Shown here piece by piece: positions 10,070-24,335 of a stretch of 64,000 nucleotides of DNA. Under the pieces are notes generated by a model, which saw only the letters and a program-made list of their open reading frames with translations, did not search any database and was not told the DNA's origin. A program made the position numbers and the translations under genes. Position 1 is the stretch's first letter; every line of letters starts with the position of its first letter. Source of the stretch: Bradysia coprophila (Eukaryota; Arthropoda; Insecta; Diptera; Sciaridae); assembly GCF_014529535.1 (NCBI RefSeq), contig NC_050736.1, forward strand, positions 4,154,001-4,218,000, read 5' to 3'.

Positions 10070-13000
10070 AATATTCTCTATCAAACTTATCAAACTACTA
10101 AGCGTGTCACAACTTTAGAAGTTGTACACAGATCAAACTGTTTTTCTGTCGCACTGACAATGCGCTACAACTGAAGTGAATGTATACTATACACTGGATC
10201 TCGTCACACTAAATTGTCATCGCCTTGGACTATAAATCATGTAATTTCCAGCCAAGCAACTCATTTGTTGACAATTTGTTTATTTTTGTTGCATTCAATT
10301 TCTCAGCTCTACTCTACTTTTACAAGTGTAAGGCAACACACAAGAGTACACTTGATTTTCAGACAATCTATTCATTAATTTACATGTATTATACTTCACT
10401 TCAGATGATGATCAGCCAGAATAGAAATTTAAAAAAAAATGAACGAAATAGTGTTTCGCACTCGAATTCATTCGGTTTATTTGGAAATTCACTCAGCAAT
10501 AATACATCGAATGAATTTCAATAAAAAAAATGGATTTTGAATTTCATTCTGGATATAGTTTGAATTTCGTTTTCAAGAAATTGACAAGAAACATTGAGTG
10601 AAATTTATTTTGTTTTATCGTCGTGTTAGTACGGAGTACAATTTTGCGTCAAAAATAGACTTTTTTGTCTTCTCATTAGTAACTTCTACCGGTATGATTC
10701 ATGGATATAAATATACCAACATTTTATATGAACAAAATCTTTAAAGGACTGAATTAGTCAAGAGAGTATAAAAGAAATGTGAAAAAGAGAAAATCTTTTA
10801 AGGCACGGTCGTGAGAGAGGATTTTTTTGAAATAATTTTTTCCTACCTCCCATCATATGAATTGAAAAAGTTTTCTAATTGGAAAATTTTCACAATATCC
10901 GAATCGATAGATGATCTAAGATTCGGTGAATTACTTTGAATCACACAAACGACTTTTCAGCACTAAATTGCTCAAAATACTGTACACTTAACAGATGATC
11001 ATAATTGGTTCTGTGCTGTGAATGCAAATCAGAATCACACTCAAACCACAATAAAACAATTGATTTTTTTCAGCAGAAATTTTTGCAAGTAGCACGCGAT
11101 TTACTTATGAAAACAACTATTGCTCATATTTACCTGCTAATTTGTTAATTTATTGATGTGTAGATGTTCCGTCGGTGCCAGTACAAATTCGAAATTGATT
11201 TTTATTTTCAATTTATATAAAAAAAACTTTTTTGCCACCACAGGCCGAATAATCGGCTCTACAATATGGCGTAAAGAATTTTCTCTCTCTTTGAACTGTG
11301 GGGAAAATGTCTCTTTGCGTAAGAAAACTTTTTTGATGACACGTTCTCTCTTTCTGCTCTCGAAATTAACGCACACACCCGTTTTATTATCGAAAATAAT
11401 TTGCTGATTTTCCTCCAAATTCCTTAATTACCATAAAACAATTGAATTTAGTTTAGCAATAGCATTAAATGCGATATTGTTGCTACTTTCATTGAATGTT
11501 ACTTGGTTTTGGAAAATTAATTTTCTTTTTATTTAAAGTTTACTTCTGAACAACACTCTTTTCAACGCGCATGTGTCATAAGTCCATAATTTTACCTTTA
11601 AATTTTATCCGAAAGAAAACTTCATTCACTCGATTTAAATCCAAATCTTGTAACCGAAATTATTAAACTCGACAAATAGTTAAATGATAAGAAGACCTGG
11701 CTTAGTACTGCAATGAAATATTAATTATTCATAAACAATTCGTGGCGCGTTATACTCAATATGACAGGCAACACGGAAACCTTTAATTAAATGCACTAAA
11801 AATCGAAATTTTCGTACATGCACTTAAGAATCGCTTCGAAGGCTGGTTTATCTTATCGTAATTGAAGAAATAGTACAAGTTTCTTCAATATAATTCGCAA
11901 TTTTACGATTTCTTTGACAAACGAACCACGAACCGAAAAAGTTATTAACCAAAGTTACACACACTTCTAATTCAACACATCTATACATACACATAGGAAT
12001 GATAATGGCCGGAGAGTTTTTTCTTACAGTAAGGAAAATGGTGAGAGTGTCTCATTGGAAAAATATGTTGTCTGATGTTAAAGAAATTTGAATAAAAAAG
12101 CGGGAAGTTAGACATGAACATTTAACACAATTAAGATTTACTACAAAGGCTACAGAAGTGAATTGTAGATAGAACAGAATTCACGTAGATCTTTTGAAGT
12201 TAAAGGTCTTTTGTCAACCTACACAGCCCATTCACTCATCTTAAGCTTTAGGTTCAGTTGAACATGGGCACTAGTTTTTTATTGATAAATTTGAGGTCTT
12301 GAACATAAATGTTACGCAGATTGCTTAGGGATTCTCACCATGATGAAAATTGAGACTTTGACCAAATATTTGAAATTGCAGTATTTGCAGCATCCTCTTG
12401 CTTCCACTTCATAAACACATAACATACCAATAATGTTTCAATCTTTCCACTCTACACCTTATTTACATGAAAGCAGAGTGACAAAATAATGTTGGCATGC
12501 GGAATTAGCACCAGTTTCGTCAAAGAGATCTATGTCAGCCGGACATTTCAGCGGATAAGCTGAGAAATATATGAGCTAGAGATAGCACCTCCTTACTGGG
12601 AATTTGAACACATAATGATCCTTAAAATGTGAACGCATTCTCTTCCACGATTTTCCAACGAATCCTAAAAGAACATTGCTCACACCAACATGTATGTATA
12701 GACAACTCTCTTGTACTTCCCTTTGCCGAACGTTATAACCGACGTTAGGGAGTCATAATGAAATGGTGTGCGTAAATCTTGGAAAATTGAGAGAGATAAT
12801 TCACAGCATTCATATATATAGAAATAAGATCTATTTTTGTCGCATTATAGTATTGATCAGGATGAGAATAAAAAAAATTAAATTCTCTCTTTCAATTTTG
12901 CCAGTAGACTTTTGTGTTGTACTCCATTTCCAGACAAAATTTCCGTATAGTTGTATGTAGTGTTCAGGGTGTGTGTATATGGATTTCCCGTCCGAAAATG

Positions 13001-13403
13001 TGATCGAATGGAACAATGACGTAGTAAGATATAATGAGTCAATGATATGTAACATTTTCAGCGTATAGTAAGAAAATGGAACATTTTCACTACTCAGACG
13101 TCACAGTCGATTTGATTTGTGTGGATTTTTTTTATTGAAATTCTGGATTAATTGAGACTGATTTGGAACACACAAACAATTTGAATTTGGAGATTTTGAG
13201 AGACAAAAGTTTTATTTTAAAAAGGAAAAATTTTCTATTTGAGAATTAGATTGAATTACAAAAGGAAATTAATCACTCGACTAAAATCGTAACTATATTG
13301 CTATAAAAAAAACGTTACAACAAACAACTGCTTCTACCTTAAATTTAGTAAAACGTTTAACGTAGAAAGGTGAAGGGAATACTCTGGGAGAAGTAGTTTA
13401 ACT

Positions 13404-16400
13404 TTACAAGAAAAATGAAGTTAACCACCATACTAAACGTACGAACAGCCCAAGCACAAGCACTTTCACACCTTGATGTAGCCAATACAGTCTAAACAAG
13501 AAGGGAAAAATCGTCGAATTAATACCAACCAATGCTGATTTATTGAAAAATACGAACCGGTTCCATCTGATCAATGCCTCCGGTATGGTATCTAATGGAT
13601 CGTTTAGTAAATATTGCCGAATGCCACGAAAATAGTGCTGCAAAAACAGATCCCAGTCCAATTGGCTCATATCGAAGAAGTAGATGTCCTTGTCTTTCTT
13701 CGTTAAATTGTGCCACAGCCCAATCATATTATCCATCTGATAATCCCATTGCCGCATCGAAAAGTACTCAATGACGTTCATGAACCGATGTATTTTTTTG
13801 TACGTATTGAGCAGTCTGTTGACGGAAAATCTTGCGCTTAGAAGGATTTTAGTAATGAACTGAGCTAAGTGTCACACACAATGTCGATCATTATCACAGG
13901 TGGCCGGATTTACGGTAGAGTCTTACACTCTGAACATTGGACACATGCAATAATGATCATTGATGATTAGCTTGGCTTTTGCTACAAATCTTTTAATTCG
14001 TTGTTTTAAACACACGTTAAAGTTTAAGTTTAACGTACCTCGGTTTCTTCCCGATCATTAAGGCAAATGCGTCGATTATAATTGCTGGTACGTAATGAAG
14101 AAAGAATATTGAGAGCAAATGCATCAATTTGTTCGGATTGTTTGCATAGCACAGATACCAAATTGACTTCAAAGTCGGATACATTAGACCGTATTTGGTT
14201 GTTTTTATTGTAAAATCACCCCAAGTCAATTGATTGTCGGTCGACGTGCAGAAATTGTACACCGGTGTCTCATGGTCGAAGGAGATCTTTCTGCAAGTCA
14301 AAAATCAAATTGGTTTTGCAAATTATGGCAACATGAAACTATTTACGTATTGTATCGATTCGATACATCCCAGGCAGTAGCTATTATTCCATTGACACAC
14401 AAATCGACTGGTACCATATTTGCATTAGCACTCGGATTGCATCTTAATGTTCGAATGACCCCAGTCCCTTTAAATAATTTGTAAATTCAAGTCAGTCGGT
14501 CAATATGAAAGTCGAGTCATTATAATATTTTGGCTATTACCAGCTCCAGCGATTGCTCCAGTTGGGCCGTAAAAGTTATCTATCCATCCGGACACCGGAA
14601 ATTTATACGTAGATATAACTATAGTGAAAATGTTGCAGTTATTATAAGCTCCAACTTAACATGAAAACGACACTCAAACAAATAACTTGAGTTGATGGTT
14701 CTACTACTATTCTCTTAAATATCCTTCTACGTACCTATGCCAGGACGAAACATTCCAATCGGCATACCTTTGCCATGTTGATTAATCACATCTTCTGCAA
14801 TGGCTTTGGTGAACGTATAAGTGTTGGGCCATTTGTCTAACAATATTGGGGTGATGCTTTCCAATAGTTTGTCCGAAGCACATTCAGTCATAATGAGCAT
14901 TTTTCCTGAGTCAATGGGTGGAGCGTAAAAACGTTCGTCCACTCGCCTTTGCGGACATTGTGTGTAAGCGGTCGACACATGAACAACACTTTTTAAATGT
15001 AGCATTTCACTGCAGATTTGCATTACGTCTTTGCATGCTTGAACATTGATTTGCATTGCCACTTTCAATTTCTCATCGAATCGAACTGTGGCGGCCATGT
15101 GAAACACTATATTTACCTAATACGAATATTTGTAAATAATATTGGAAAATTGAAAATGAATTCGCATTACATTTTTGACTAATATCTGTTTGTCCATTGA
15201 TGTGATTCCTAAACCGGGCAGCATACAATCACCAGCGATGCATTGAATTTTATGGCGATATTTTGGCACTTTTCGTTTCATTGCGTCGAAAACCTTGATA
15301 AAACATTTCATGTATTAGAAAAGATTTACTAAAGTTACTTAATTTCAGTTCTACACTGCTTTAGCTTCGGTTATAGGTGGCAGAATTGTTAAAAAAGATT
15401 TAGTCAATTTGTGTAGATTATTAGGCACAACGGAGCGGCCTTAAGTTAAGTGCAACTGTTCGAATCATAAGCACTCTTTTATTCAGTTGTTCTAACCTTT
15501 TTCTAATCAATGTGTATTTTTGAAATACTTTCCGCCTTCATCACTATTTTGAGAACTGAAGTCTTCCCACGAAAGCTCAAGGATTTTTGAATTTTCTTAT
15601 TTGTATTGCTAACGAGCGACCGAACAGCTCAATTGTATTATTAAGTATCGAATCTGTTACTTCTTTTGAAGGGAGTATTTTCGATTAGTTGTATGAAATC
15701 TTTTACTTCAGTAGTTTTAACAGGTATTTTGCTATAAATGACTACAACAGCCGAATCACATTACTTATTTTTGTTGTCACTGTCGATAACAGATGAGGTA
15801 TGGATAATGGATATGTAACATATTGGTGTAGAGGACTTAATGCTTTGGGGCTTCGGGATACAACACAACTAGTACTAATGCTAAGCAAATGTCAGTAGTA
15901 AAATGTAACACCGAACCAGATTAGGATGTGACAGTTTTTGCGCTAATTTTTGTTTGTAAAGCTAAAGTAATTTATAAGAATCTATGAGAAAATGTTAGTA
16001 GCGTATTTACTATTAGACCCGAATTTTATAGTAAATAAATTGAAATATAAGCAAAATGCCAAGGTTTTGAATGAACAGGTTAAGACACCCACGAAGGCGG
16101 GTGACACCGAAATCGATAAACGCACTCAGTACAGATTGTGTGTGAAATGAACTAGAAGAAAATGTTTTTAGGAAAATTCGGAATATTGTTTTTGTTACGT
16201 TGCCTTTTTCATATAAACTTCGTAACCGCTGAACTCAATTTGTGTGTCACCGCCTTCGTCGTAACCTTGTTCTTTCAGAACCTTGATAAAGACAGCATAA
16301 AAAAGCATAGAGGTAGACTTTGCTTTGCTTTTGACGTTATGAGTCCCTTTACTTTTGACATTAAATGTCGCTTTTAACTGTCTGTACACGGAGCTGTCAC

Positions 16401-19400
16401 ACACTTATTTAAATATATGATTTTTAATTTTAATTTGTCAGTCTGTTCTATTGAGAGGGCCCTTGTAAAAAAGCAACACATTATACTGACAGATTAAAAA
16501 ATAAGGGAATGAAATCGGACAGTGTATCCATACAAACATAAAAGTACACTATTTCAGTGTTATTTAATGCCTATATGGTAGAGTCGTGAATAAAGTCATA
16601 ATTTGCAGTTATCACAATATTTTATTGAAATATTAGTTTGTTAAGATAATCAGATACAGAATCAATTCAAAACTAACTTACCGAATCGTGAAATATGTCT
16701 TCCACTCTAGTGTGTACATCTTTTCCTTTCTTATTTCGAATAAGTAAGTAAATCGTGTCAATGCTGGGACATGATGTAAGCAGTTTATTAATGAGCACTA
16801 CGGTCGGCATAATTTGGTCAATGTCTTATCATTTAACAAAAAAAAAATTGCAGAAACTTACTTTTTCCAAGAAAACCTGTACCTCCGGTTATAAAAATGT
16901 TTGAACCCGATAGGAAGCTCTGTATTGGTGTTAGCTTCTCTTCTATGATTGGTTGATAGACTCGATTGTGATTAATTATTTCCATGTTGATGTCCTAAAA
17001 TCAAAGTTTTTTGGGTGTGTTGTTTTACTTTTGTTGAAGTGAGAAAAACAAATGGGTGAAATAAATAAACATCATCATGACCGACGTAAGAGTTTGAATT
17101 CTTCGTACACTTGTGAGGGTCAACACAAAGATTCGTGATAAGAAAAGTAAACTATTACATTTGCAAGATGGTTTTCTTCCTACGACATCGACCATGAGAT
17201 TATTCGCACATTCATTTACACATACGCAAATTTATCATTTCGGTGAGTATTCAATTATGCAACCTTTTTTACTTGGCTTTGCTACACGAAAAATAAAAAT
17301 AATTCAATGCAAAAGGAACAAATAGACGCGATAAATTCGTGGAGAATAAAATGGAAAAATTAAATATTTGAATTCAGTTTATAAACATTCTTTTTTTGTC
17401 AGCACAAATAAGTGAATGTGTTTAAGTTTACCTTAAATTTTGCCTTGATCTTAAAGAAGTACAACTCTTAAGAAGCAAACAATACTATCAAGATCACAGT
17501 GTATTAATCCTTGAGTGAAAATAATATTATCGATAATTTGCAGGAAATTCGTTTCATATTTTCGTGCAATTATGCTTTTTTCGTAAAGATAATTCATAAT
17601 TAATATATAAGTGGAGTCAAAACAATTATCGTTGACTTCTGCATCGTACAGTGGCAGGAAGAAAAGTGTCTGACTTGCAATGAACTCAACATATTAAATT
17701 ATAAATACTTGTTATGATGCACCTCTCAAAAGACAATTACCGCATTAAAAAACAATTTTAAAAATGGTAAGCCATTGTCCATTGTCGCGTAATTTTAAGG
17801 CAATTTTATTTACACAAACCTCTTAGTGACCTAATTGTTCAAAGCATCACCCAAACTCATTGAAACAGTTTTAGAGCGAGAAATAAAAATTAAAATTCGC
17901 TAGTAAAATCAGTTACGTTAAAGTTAAGTCAACAAAATGCTAAAAAGTTTTATGCAATCACTTAAATATGCAAAAACCACACACATCAATATCACATACT
18001 TATATTGGATGTTTGTTATGACATACGAACGCAAAAGTGTCTGCAAGAAATTTATAAATTGCACACACTTCACGTTTAGTTTTTTTTTTTTTTTAAATTG
18101 TAGTTTACGGGAAATTGTTTGATCTTTAAAGTGAGTCAGTGGAGGTGTATGCAAAAAAAACTGCAACCTGCGAATCTAAATCGTCATGACGAAAGCGAAT
18201 TACAAATTGTATGTCGTACAACACAGATCAGTGAAATCTTCGCCAATTTGTCGTCAAACGGTTGTCATAGGTTATCTACGATAATGACTTTAACTTAAGA
18301 AATGGCCGACAACCTCTAACTGACTTTGTCTTATAGAGAAAAAATGAAGTTTAAAAGATGAAGTAATAGATTACAAATCAATATCTTAAAAATACTTAGA
18401 TCAATTGAAGTAATAAGTTAAATAGTAAAACTACTGATAGGCTGTCTGTCAATACAAACCAAGGACGTGTGAGTGAGTCATAATTAAAATTTGTGTTTCT
18501 TTCTTTCTTCGATCTTGTCTGAATAACACGTAGACGATACACCCTCTGAGAGAATTGGTATAGTGACACACCTCCCGATGTGGGATTTCCATGAAAATCA
18601 TGACAAAAATAGAGACAAATGTTTGTTAAACGGATTGCCGAAATGTTTTTTTTTGTTCTTATCAATATTTAAATGTTATAAATAATATTAAGTCTTCTCA
18701 CGGGTCTTTTTGTCTCGATAAAACATTATTCAACATTATTTAATGTAAACTTTCATGATTTGCTTGTTGTATCACGTCCATCGTATCAATTTTCCGCCAA
18801 ACTAATATTTTAATTACATTTTTTTCAATGTTAGATGGCAAATATCCGTCTGATCGTTTTAATGCTTTTATAAAATATTAAGCAAATACAGCCATTTGAA
18901 AATATATTAAATTTTTGGTATTGAAACGATTTTCTTCGAAACGTAGACTGAGGCGTTCATGTATATTAATATTTAATTTAGTGTATCAAAAGCAAATATA
19001 CAATTGGAACGGCGCGAATACCATCAATTACTTAGAAAAGAGTGGCATCATTTCGGCATATAAAAAAAATAAGCGAACAGATCATCTCTCGATTTTTGTG
19101 TTTTTGATTTTAATTTGCATATTTAGACCCTATATTCATAAACTGTTTAGTTAAACCGGCATCTTGACGGCTAGGAGTTATTATCACACATTCACACTTT
19201 TTCATCATCAGGATGTCCCAAGTAGAATTGGTACGGCGCGCACAACATTAATTACTAATAAAAGCGAGTCATCATTTCGGTCTATATAAATAAAGCGAAC
19301 AGATCATCTTTCAATTATTTATTTTGTATTTCAATTTGCATTAACTATTTGAATAGAAAATTTAATTAAAATTTAGCAATTCTGATCGCCAAATGACTGT

Positions 19401-22035
19401 GTAATTAAATTCACTCAATAAATACATAAAAATATGCAACCGCAATACATAAATACGCGATGACCTTCACACGATCTTATCAATTACTAATATCGTTATG
19501 TGATAAGCTGTGGTGTGTACATATTGTTAATTTTGAGTTTAACAAAGCAATGCATCATTACATATATATACCCATTCAGTTACCCGTTCCATTCATTATA
19601 CATGTATCACTTCATTTGTTTACAATCGTTCATAGTCTGAAGGTTTTATTGGTACTGTAATGGATGTGTTTTGGTTTACAAATTTTACAGTATGGCTACA
19701 ATGACTATATTGGAATGAAAACAAAGCGTTTTGAAGAACGTTAAGCCTGTGATTTCCTTTTTTAATTTAATCATTCAAAATTGTTGACAGAGTGCTGGGT
19801 GGAGAGGTAAAATTTAAGTCATCCATTTTAGATGACTTACAGTTGTGTCCTTTAGAAAATCGAAAGTGAACGGCAAATATTTCGTCTGGATCAAAGCTTT
19901 TGCCTTTTTGATCTACTACTTCATTTGTCTGAACATACGTTTTATAAAAGAGATACTAGCCACAAGCAATATCGCTTAGACAAGAGGTCTATTAACTCTT
20001 GTGCAAATTTATGAGCATTAATTTTTCATAATATAATCGAGTAATGACTAAATAACGATCGTTTAAAAGCGATTTTATTAGCTGGGCGCAAAGCCCGGCA
20101 CTAGAGGAAAACATTTTATTTATATAAGAAGAAAAAATATCTGAACCAGTCGTTCAGCGAAATACTACATTCAAAAGTAACGTTTTGTCGGTTGTCGTTG
20201 GCTTAAAAATGAGTTATACATTACGAAATATCGTACACCTCATATTTTCATGTATTAACGAGTATTCGGTATAGGTGATTGGATTATTACCGATGAAAAC
20301 GAACCGACATAATATATATGTAATAGCTGTAAAACAGGTACACAACAACGTACATGCAACGCAATGAATATTCTTACTTTCTTTTGACATATATATATTT
20401 ACGCTCCGTACATAAGTTTTCGAATTAATGTGCCATGATTACTGGTTGGTTGTTGTTTTTCTTTTCTTCTTCTGTGGACATAATAATTTTGTGTATAGTC
20501 GATCAGTACAGATGGTTGATCAACTATTAAGGAAGAAAGTGAGATGTAGTTACGTTCCGTTAAACAAATAGAGTTCTGTTGTGATTTTAGTTTTTATTTT
20601 TAGAATTTTTAAGGGTCGACCGTTAATGTTGTTGCGGAAGGTAAAGTTTATTAGCCGGACTAGTAGGACAAAATGTTTTATCTCTGTTCATGTTGCTGAA
20701 TGTAGTTGACTAGACCCTTTTATGAAGGCCCCATGTGATCGATTAGAATAGAAGTGATCACATAGAAGTTTGATATTTCCAGTTCAAGGAAGAGAAAATC
20801 TAATTTCCGGAAAATATCTAAGATTCTTACCATAAATCTAAAATTTGAGCCTACAGCTAGAGAAACTATCAGTGAACGGAATTTAAATGTTTCCTGTCAC
20901 CGGTTTTCGTATAATTTCGCCAATCGGAAACACTTTCTCTTTTAGATGACATACAATTTGCGAAAACATCATTTCGGCTGGAATAACACTTTGTGTTATC
21001 AGTCCGAAATTATGTTAATGTAATAACTACAAATTGTAAAAATTCATTAAAAATGTTGAAGAATATTGAATTCTTCAAACTACTAATCGGATATGAGTAA
21101 GATGATTACACAACGAATGTTTTCTTTTAATTTTGAATCATTATTGTAACGATAACGAATTCTTGTGAATGTTATTGATACCATGTCACATAATGTTAAT
21201 AAAGGAAATAAATTACACAACAAGTTGTCGTACGACTGCGTTTACTTACTTTGAACAATTTATCAAGTAGCAAAACAGTAGATTTTATACGTTTTCACCA
21301 ACTGTCTCTTTCGTTGAGTTACGTTTTTCTGTTTAATATTAACGGTTTAAATTTGAAAATATTCCAAAGTTTTGATCACTTCCTCGTTTTATCGCCTTTT
21401 ACATATCCAAATTAAAAAAAATTTGTAGACCCTTTTTGGTGGACGTTGCTCTTTCCGTAACACCAAAACTATAATCACACAACTCACTTTCAGCAACGAA
21501 TTTTTAAATATCACGACGTCGACATCGACAATATAATGAAATTCATCGAAAAGGTTGTTTTATGCATAGTTCCAATCAAATCTCACTTATTATATAAATG
21601 AAAGAAAACTGTATCTGATCGTTGTCTGAGCAAAAAGAAAAAAACGGTTCGCATTTATCTAAACACACACTCTCTCTCTCCCAACAAAATTATTTCTTTA
21701 AAATAATGTTATAACACTTTTTAGACACCTATGACTTAATTTATTTACGATATCAACCAATAGTCGCACCGACGATCAAATTAAAAAAAAAGTTTCTGAG
21801 AAAATTTTCTTTCTCACAAACTTTTCTCGAACGGATAAACTCTACCATGCATACTGACAAAGGTTTTGAACTAAGAAATTAATCAGAAAAGAAATCAATT
21901 CCACTTCGGACAACAGATACAGAATAAATGACAAAACGATCGGAAATTTTTTTAAAGTGTACTTACCTGTTTCATACCCCCCATCAGCGGTACGCATAAT
22001 ATTAGCATTGTCTGCAATGTATATCTACTGTCCAT
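13404..22035 (-). CDS. Fatty acyl-CoA reductase (FAR), complete, nine exons, 568 aa
   Basis: FARs reduce fatty acyl-CoA to fatty alcohol with NADPH, at peroxisome or ER membranes, for wax, pheromone or ether-lipid synthesis. Exons in transcript order: 22035-21967, 16994-16862, 16797-16682, 15293-15171, 15116-14735, 14618-14541, 14467-14347, 14290-14039 and 13836-13404. All junctions are GT-AG with matching phases, totalling 1707 nt. The N-terminal Rossmann/NAD(P)-binding motif TGGTGFLG is at residues 59-66. IAGDC..PGLG, NIVFHMAATVRFDEK and HVSTAYTQ follow, and the catalytic YTFTK (Y247, K251) is intact. GMFRPGI, GWIDNFYGPTGA and VPVDLCVNGIIATAWD match the family. The C-terminal sterile/FAR_C part (YGLMYPTLKSIWYLCY onward) ends in a hydrophobic segment, a probable membrane anchor. 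Start: M1 lies in the distal first exon, giving about 26 extra residues; M27 in exon 2 is an alternative start. Insects have many FAR paralogues, so no specific symbol is given. Confidence 0.94.
15640..15810 (+). repeat. Diverged family 1 MITE copy in a FAR intron
   Basis: It carries AATCTGTTACTTCTTTTG, GAAATCTTTTACTTCAGTAG, TTTTGCTATAAATGAC and GTCACTGTCGATAACAGATG in family order. The TIRs are eroded. Confidence 0.6.
16061..16282. repeat. Inverted repeat (foldback) in the same FAR intron
   Basis: The left arm at about 16061-16108 (GGTTTTGAATGAACAGGTTA, then CACGAAGGCGGGTGACACC) is mirrored at about 16241-16282 (GTGTCACCGCCTTCGTCGTA, then ACCTTGTTCTTTCAGAACC) with about 80-85% identity. Confidence 0.6.
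19005..19345 (+). repeat. Two direct copies of a 120-bp repeat in the first FAR intron
   Basis: About 19005-19125 and 19226-19345 share AATTGG(A/T)ACGGCGCG, ATTAATTACT or CAATTACTTA, then GTCATCATTTCGG, TATA-AAATAAAGCGAACAGA and TCATCT, and TTTTAATTTGCAT. They are separated by about 100 bp of unrelated sequence. Both are non-coding. Confidence 0.65.
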
Positions 22036-22889
22036 CGATGTCGAGATGGACGGCTTACACGTACTTATTAAATTAATGCGTACAAAACAATAAATATTGT
22101 AAAATTGTTTACAAAAAATAAATTAAAATTAACCCATGACATTGAGATGCTCAAAATAATATTCAATAAGCTTTTCGCTTACATTTTTAATTACTCACAA
22201 CATTATAAGCATACGTGAATGTAAAATTATTCGTTAACTATCCATCACTACGATATTGCCTCGATTGCACTTCGATAACGTGAAGTTCGGTAAACGACAG
22301 TCGGCAAGGATATTTTTGAAAGTAAAAGTGAATTTCACTGAACCAAAGATTGCTTGCACCCACTCTCAACAAAATAACTAAAAATTATTTTACTCATTAC
22401 CATGTCTCTATGCTCATTATTAAAATTTTAAATCGTGACAGATTCTCCCTTTTTCCACCACAAACTCGCATCCTCTTAAAATGTTGATGTCTACTAATTA
22501 AGTAATAATATGGCCAGAGCATGTAATCGTGAAAACTTTTCACGAATTTTCATTATTTTCGAGAAATTCGAGAAATTTCTCAAATATTCGAAATATACGA
22601 AAATCGTGAAAATTTCCCAAAATTCATAAAAATTCTCGAAAACGTTTTTACTATGAATATGGTTATTGCATTTTGTGATTTATTGCAAAGTGTTTTTCAG
22701 CTCGGAAACTCGCTGTAGAATTTTAACTTTATTTCTTTTTCATGCACATTCTTTTTTGGAATTTTTCAATTTTTTTTTGAAAATTAAGAAAGATTTAGGG
22801 AAAAAATTGTATCAAAAATAGTCCCTGCCTTAATCACAATAAAGTATTTCCACTTTTCATAAATCGTAACCAAAATAGCACTCATCAAT

Positions 22890-23056
22890 GGGGCAAATGA
22901 TGGAAATAGTACTTCGTGTGTGAAATTTATCGAGGTCGGTAAGTACACAAGAAGTACCATTTCCATCATTTATCCCTGGTATTTTATTCAAAAACTTGAG
23001 GTAAAGTTTTGGCTCCGTGAAATAAAGTTGACTTTATCTCACGTTTTTGAATAAAG
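22890..23056. repeat. Two adjacent short inverted repeats
   Basis: ATGATGGAAATAGTACTTC (about 22897) pairs with GAAGTACCATTTCCATCAT (about 22951). Immediately downstream, ATTCAAAAACTTGAGGTAAAG (about 22986) pairs with CTTTATCTCACGTTTTTGAAT (about 23033). Both have MITE-like hairpin shapes and no coding content. Confidence 0.6.
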
Positions 23057-24095
23057 ATCATTTAAATAGTATACCTATTCGCAAGCATGAGGTTAATAAA
23101 CTATAGTAGATTACGTCCTTGTTCGCGAAAGCGTTGAGGTCATGGCTCTATCAACGCAATTCAAACGAAAGTGTTTCGAGTGACAGCTGCCAAATAGAGT
23201 ACTATTTTGTATGAATTTTTTTCCAGATTCTTTTAGTGTCAAAATTTGTTTGATACATTGTCCCCTTTCAGTACTCTATTTTGAAGTGCGTTGGCTCAAA
23301 GTTGACATTTAAAGTGCAGTGGTTTAAAGTTACTCTTGCACTTGGAACAGACCTATACATTATACATTGTGTCGAGAACAAATAGACAATCATCATGTCC
23401 CACATATTTCCATTTCCTTCAGCAGAACAAGCCAATTTCAATTTCTGTTTTTTTTTCATAGAGTTTTCACTTCATTTCATTTATTTCTGATAAAACTAAT
23501 CTAATAATAAACCGCGTAGCTCCAGTATGCGTTAACAATTCAAAGGAGCTACAAATATTAAAATAGTAGTGAAGATTCAATTCAAACATCATAAGATGAC
23601 AAGCAGGGGTAAAAAAATACTGTAAGGTAAGAGGTAGCATGCAAACAACAAATTAAGAGTCAATTTTCCAAAACTTCGAACAGCTTAAAAACAAGCCATC
23701 GGCGATTTTTGGAGGGTATACAGTAATTGAATCAGGGGACCCGCCTGTATCATTTGCAACAAAAAAAAAATCCTTGAAGTAATTATGTTTTCACGCCAGA
23801 AATCATTAAAAATGGTCTGCACGAGGGTGTCCAAAATAGTTTTTGTTGCATATCACCGACAATACGTAACGCATTTATCTGAAATTATGGTCATTGGTAG
23901 AGGTACTGACGCCACAAATTTCGAAATTTTTCGTGTATGTGGTGCAGTAGCTATTTTAGGGGAAAAAATTGCAGCTTTTGGTCTTTGGAGAGTGTTTAAA
24001 AAAATTACAATTATAGACTTGTGATAGACGGGTTAGCCACGCAACCGAACTTTTTTTTGGCCAAAACGTTTTTGATCAAAAAATCAAAATTCATC

Positions 24096-24335
24096 AAATG
24101 TTTTATCGATAATCGACATATTTCGACTGACAATCGACATACATCGACTGCTAATCGACATATTTCGACTGATAATCGACATAATATCGACTAATAATCG
24201 ACATACATTGACTGATACATATATCGCCTGATAATCGAAATATATCGACTGATAATCGATAATTGTCGACTGATAATCGAATTATCAGTCGATATTTATC
24301 GATTATCAGTCGATTGATAAAACATTCGATTGATA
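24096..24335. repeat. 21-bp tandem array nested inside an inverted repeat
   Basis: About eight or nine imperfect copies of AATCGACATATTTCGACTGAT lie between about 24110 and 24280, with unit lengths of 15-22 bp. The array is bracketed by AAATGTTTTATCGATAATCGA on the left and the inverse TCGATTGATAAAACATTCG on the right. The last units switch to the complementary strand (TTATCAGTCGATA). The unit itself is partly self-complementary (TCGA). Confidence 0.8.

Larger units (their letters stand above)
8142..13403. other. Intergenic, AT-rich, gene-free as far as can be seen
   Basis: No exon with convincing splice sites, composition or family similarity was found on either strand. Two repeat fragments are listed separately (about 9120-9240 and 10020-10069). 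The paired open frames near 11137-11418 are overlapping antisense shadows with no domain-like content. The 3' UTR of the reductase gene on the minus strand presumably extends below 13404. Confidence 0.45.

Noticed and set aside
13574..14484. Plus-strand open frames opposite the FAR exons
   Set aside because: They are antisense shadows of well-supported FAR exons 7-9.
15440..15470. TGTTCGAATCAT, resembling a tRNA T-arm
   Set aside because: No matching acceptor stem, D-arm or anticodon arm could be folded around it.
24096..24335. Regular 21-bp repeats considered as a CRISPR-like array
   Set aside because: There are no unique spacers between repeats, unit length varies, and the context is a eukaryotic intergenic region; it is a tandem repeat.
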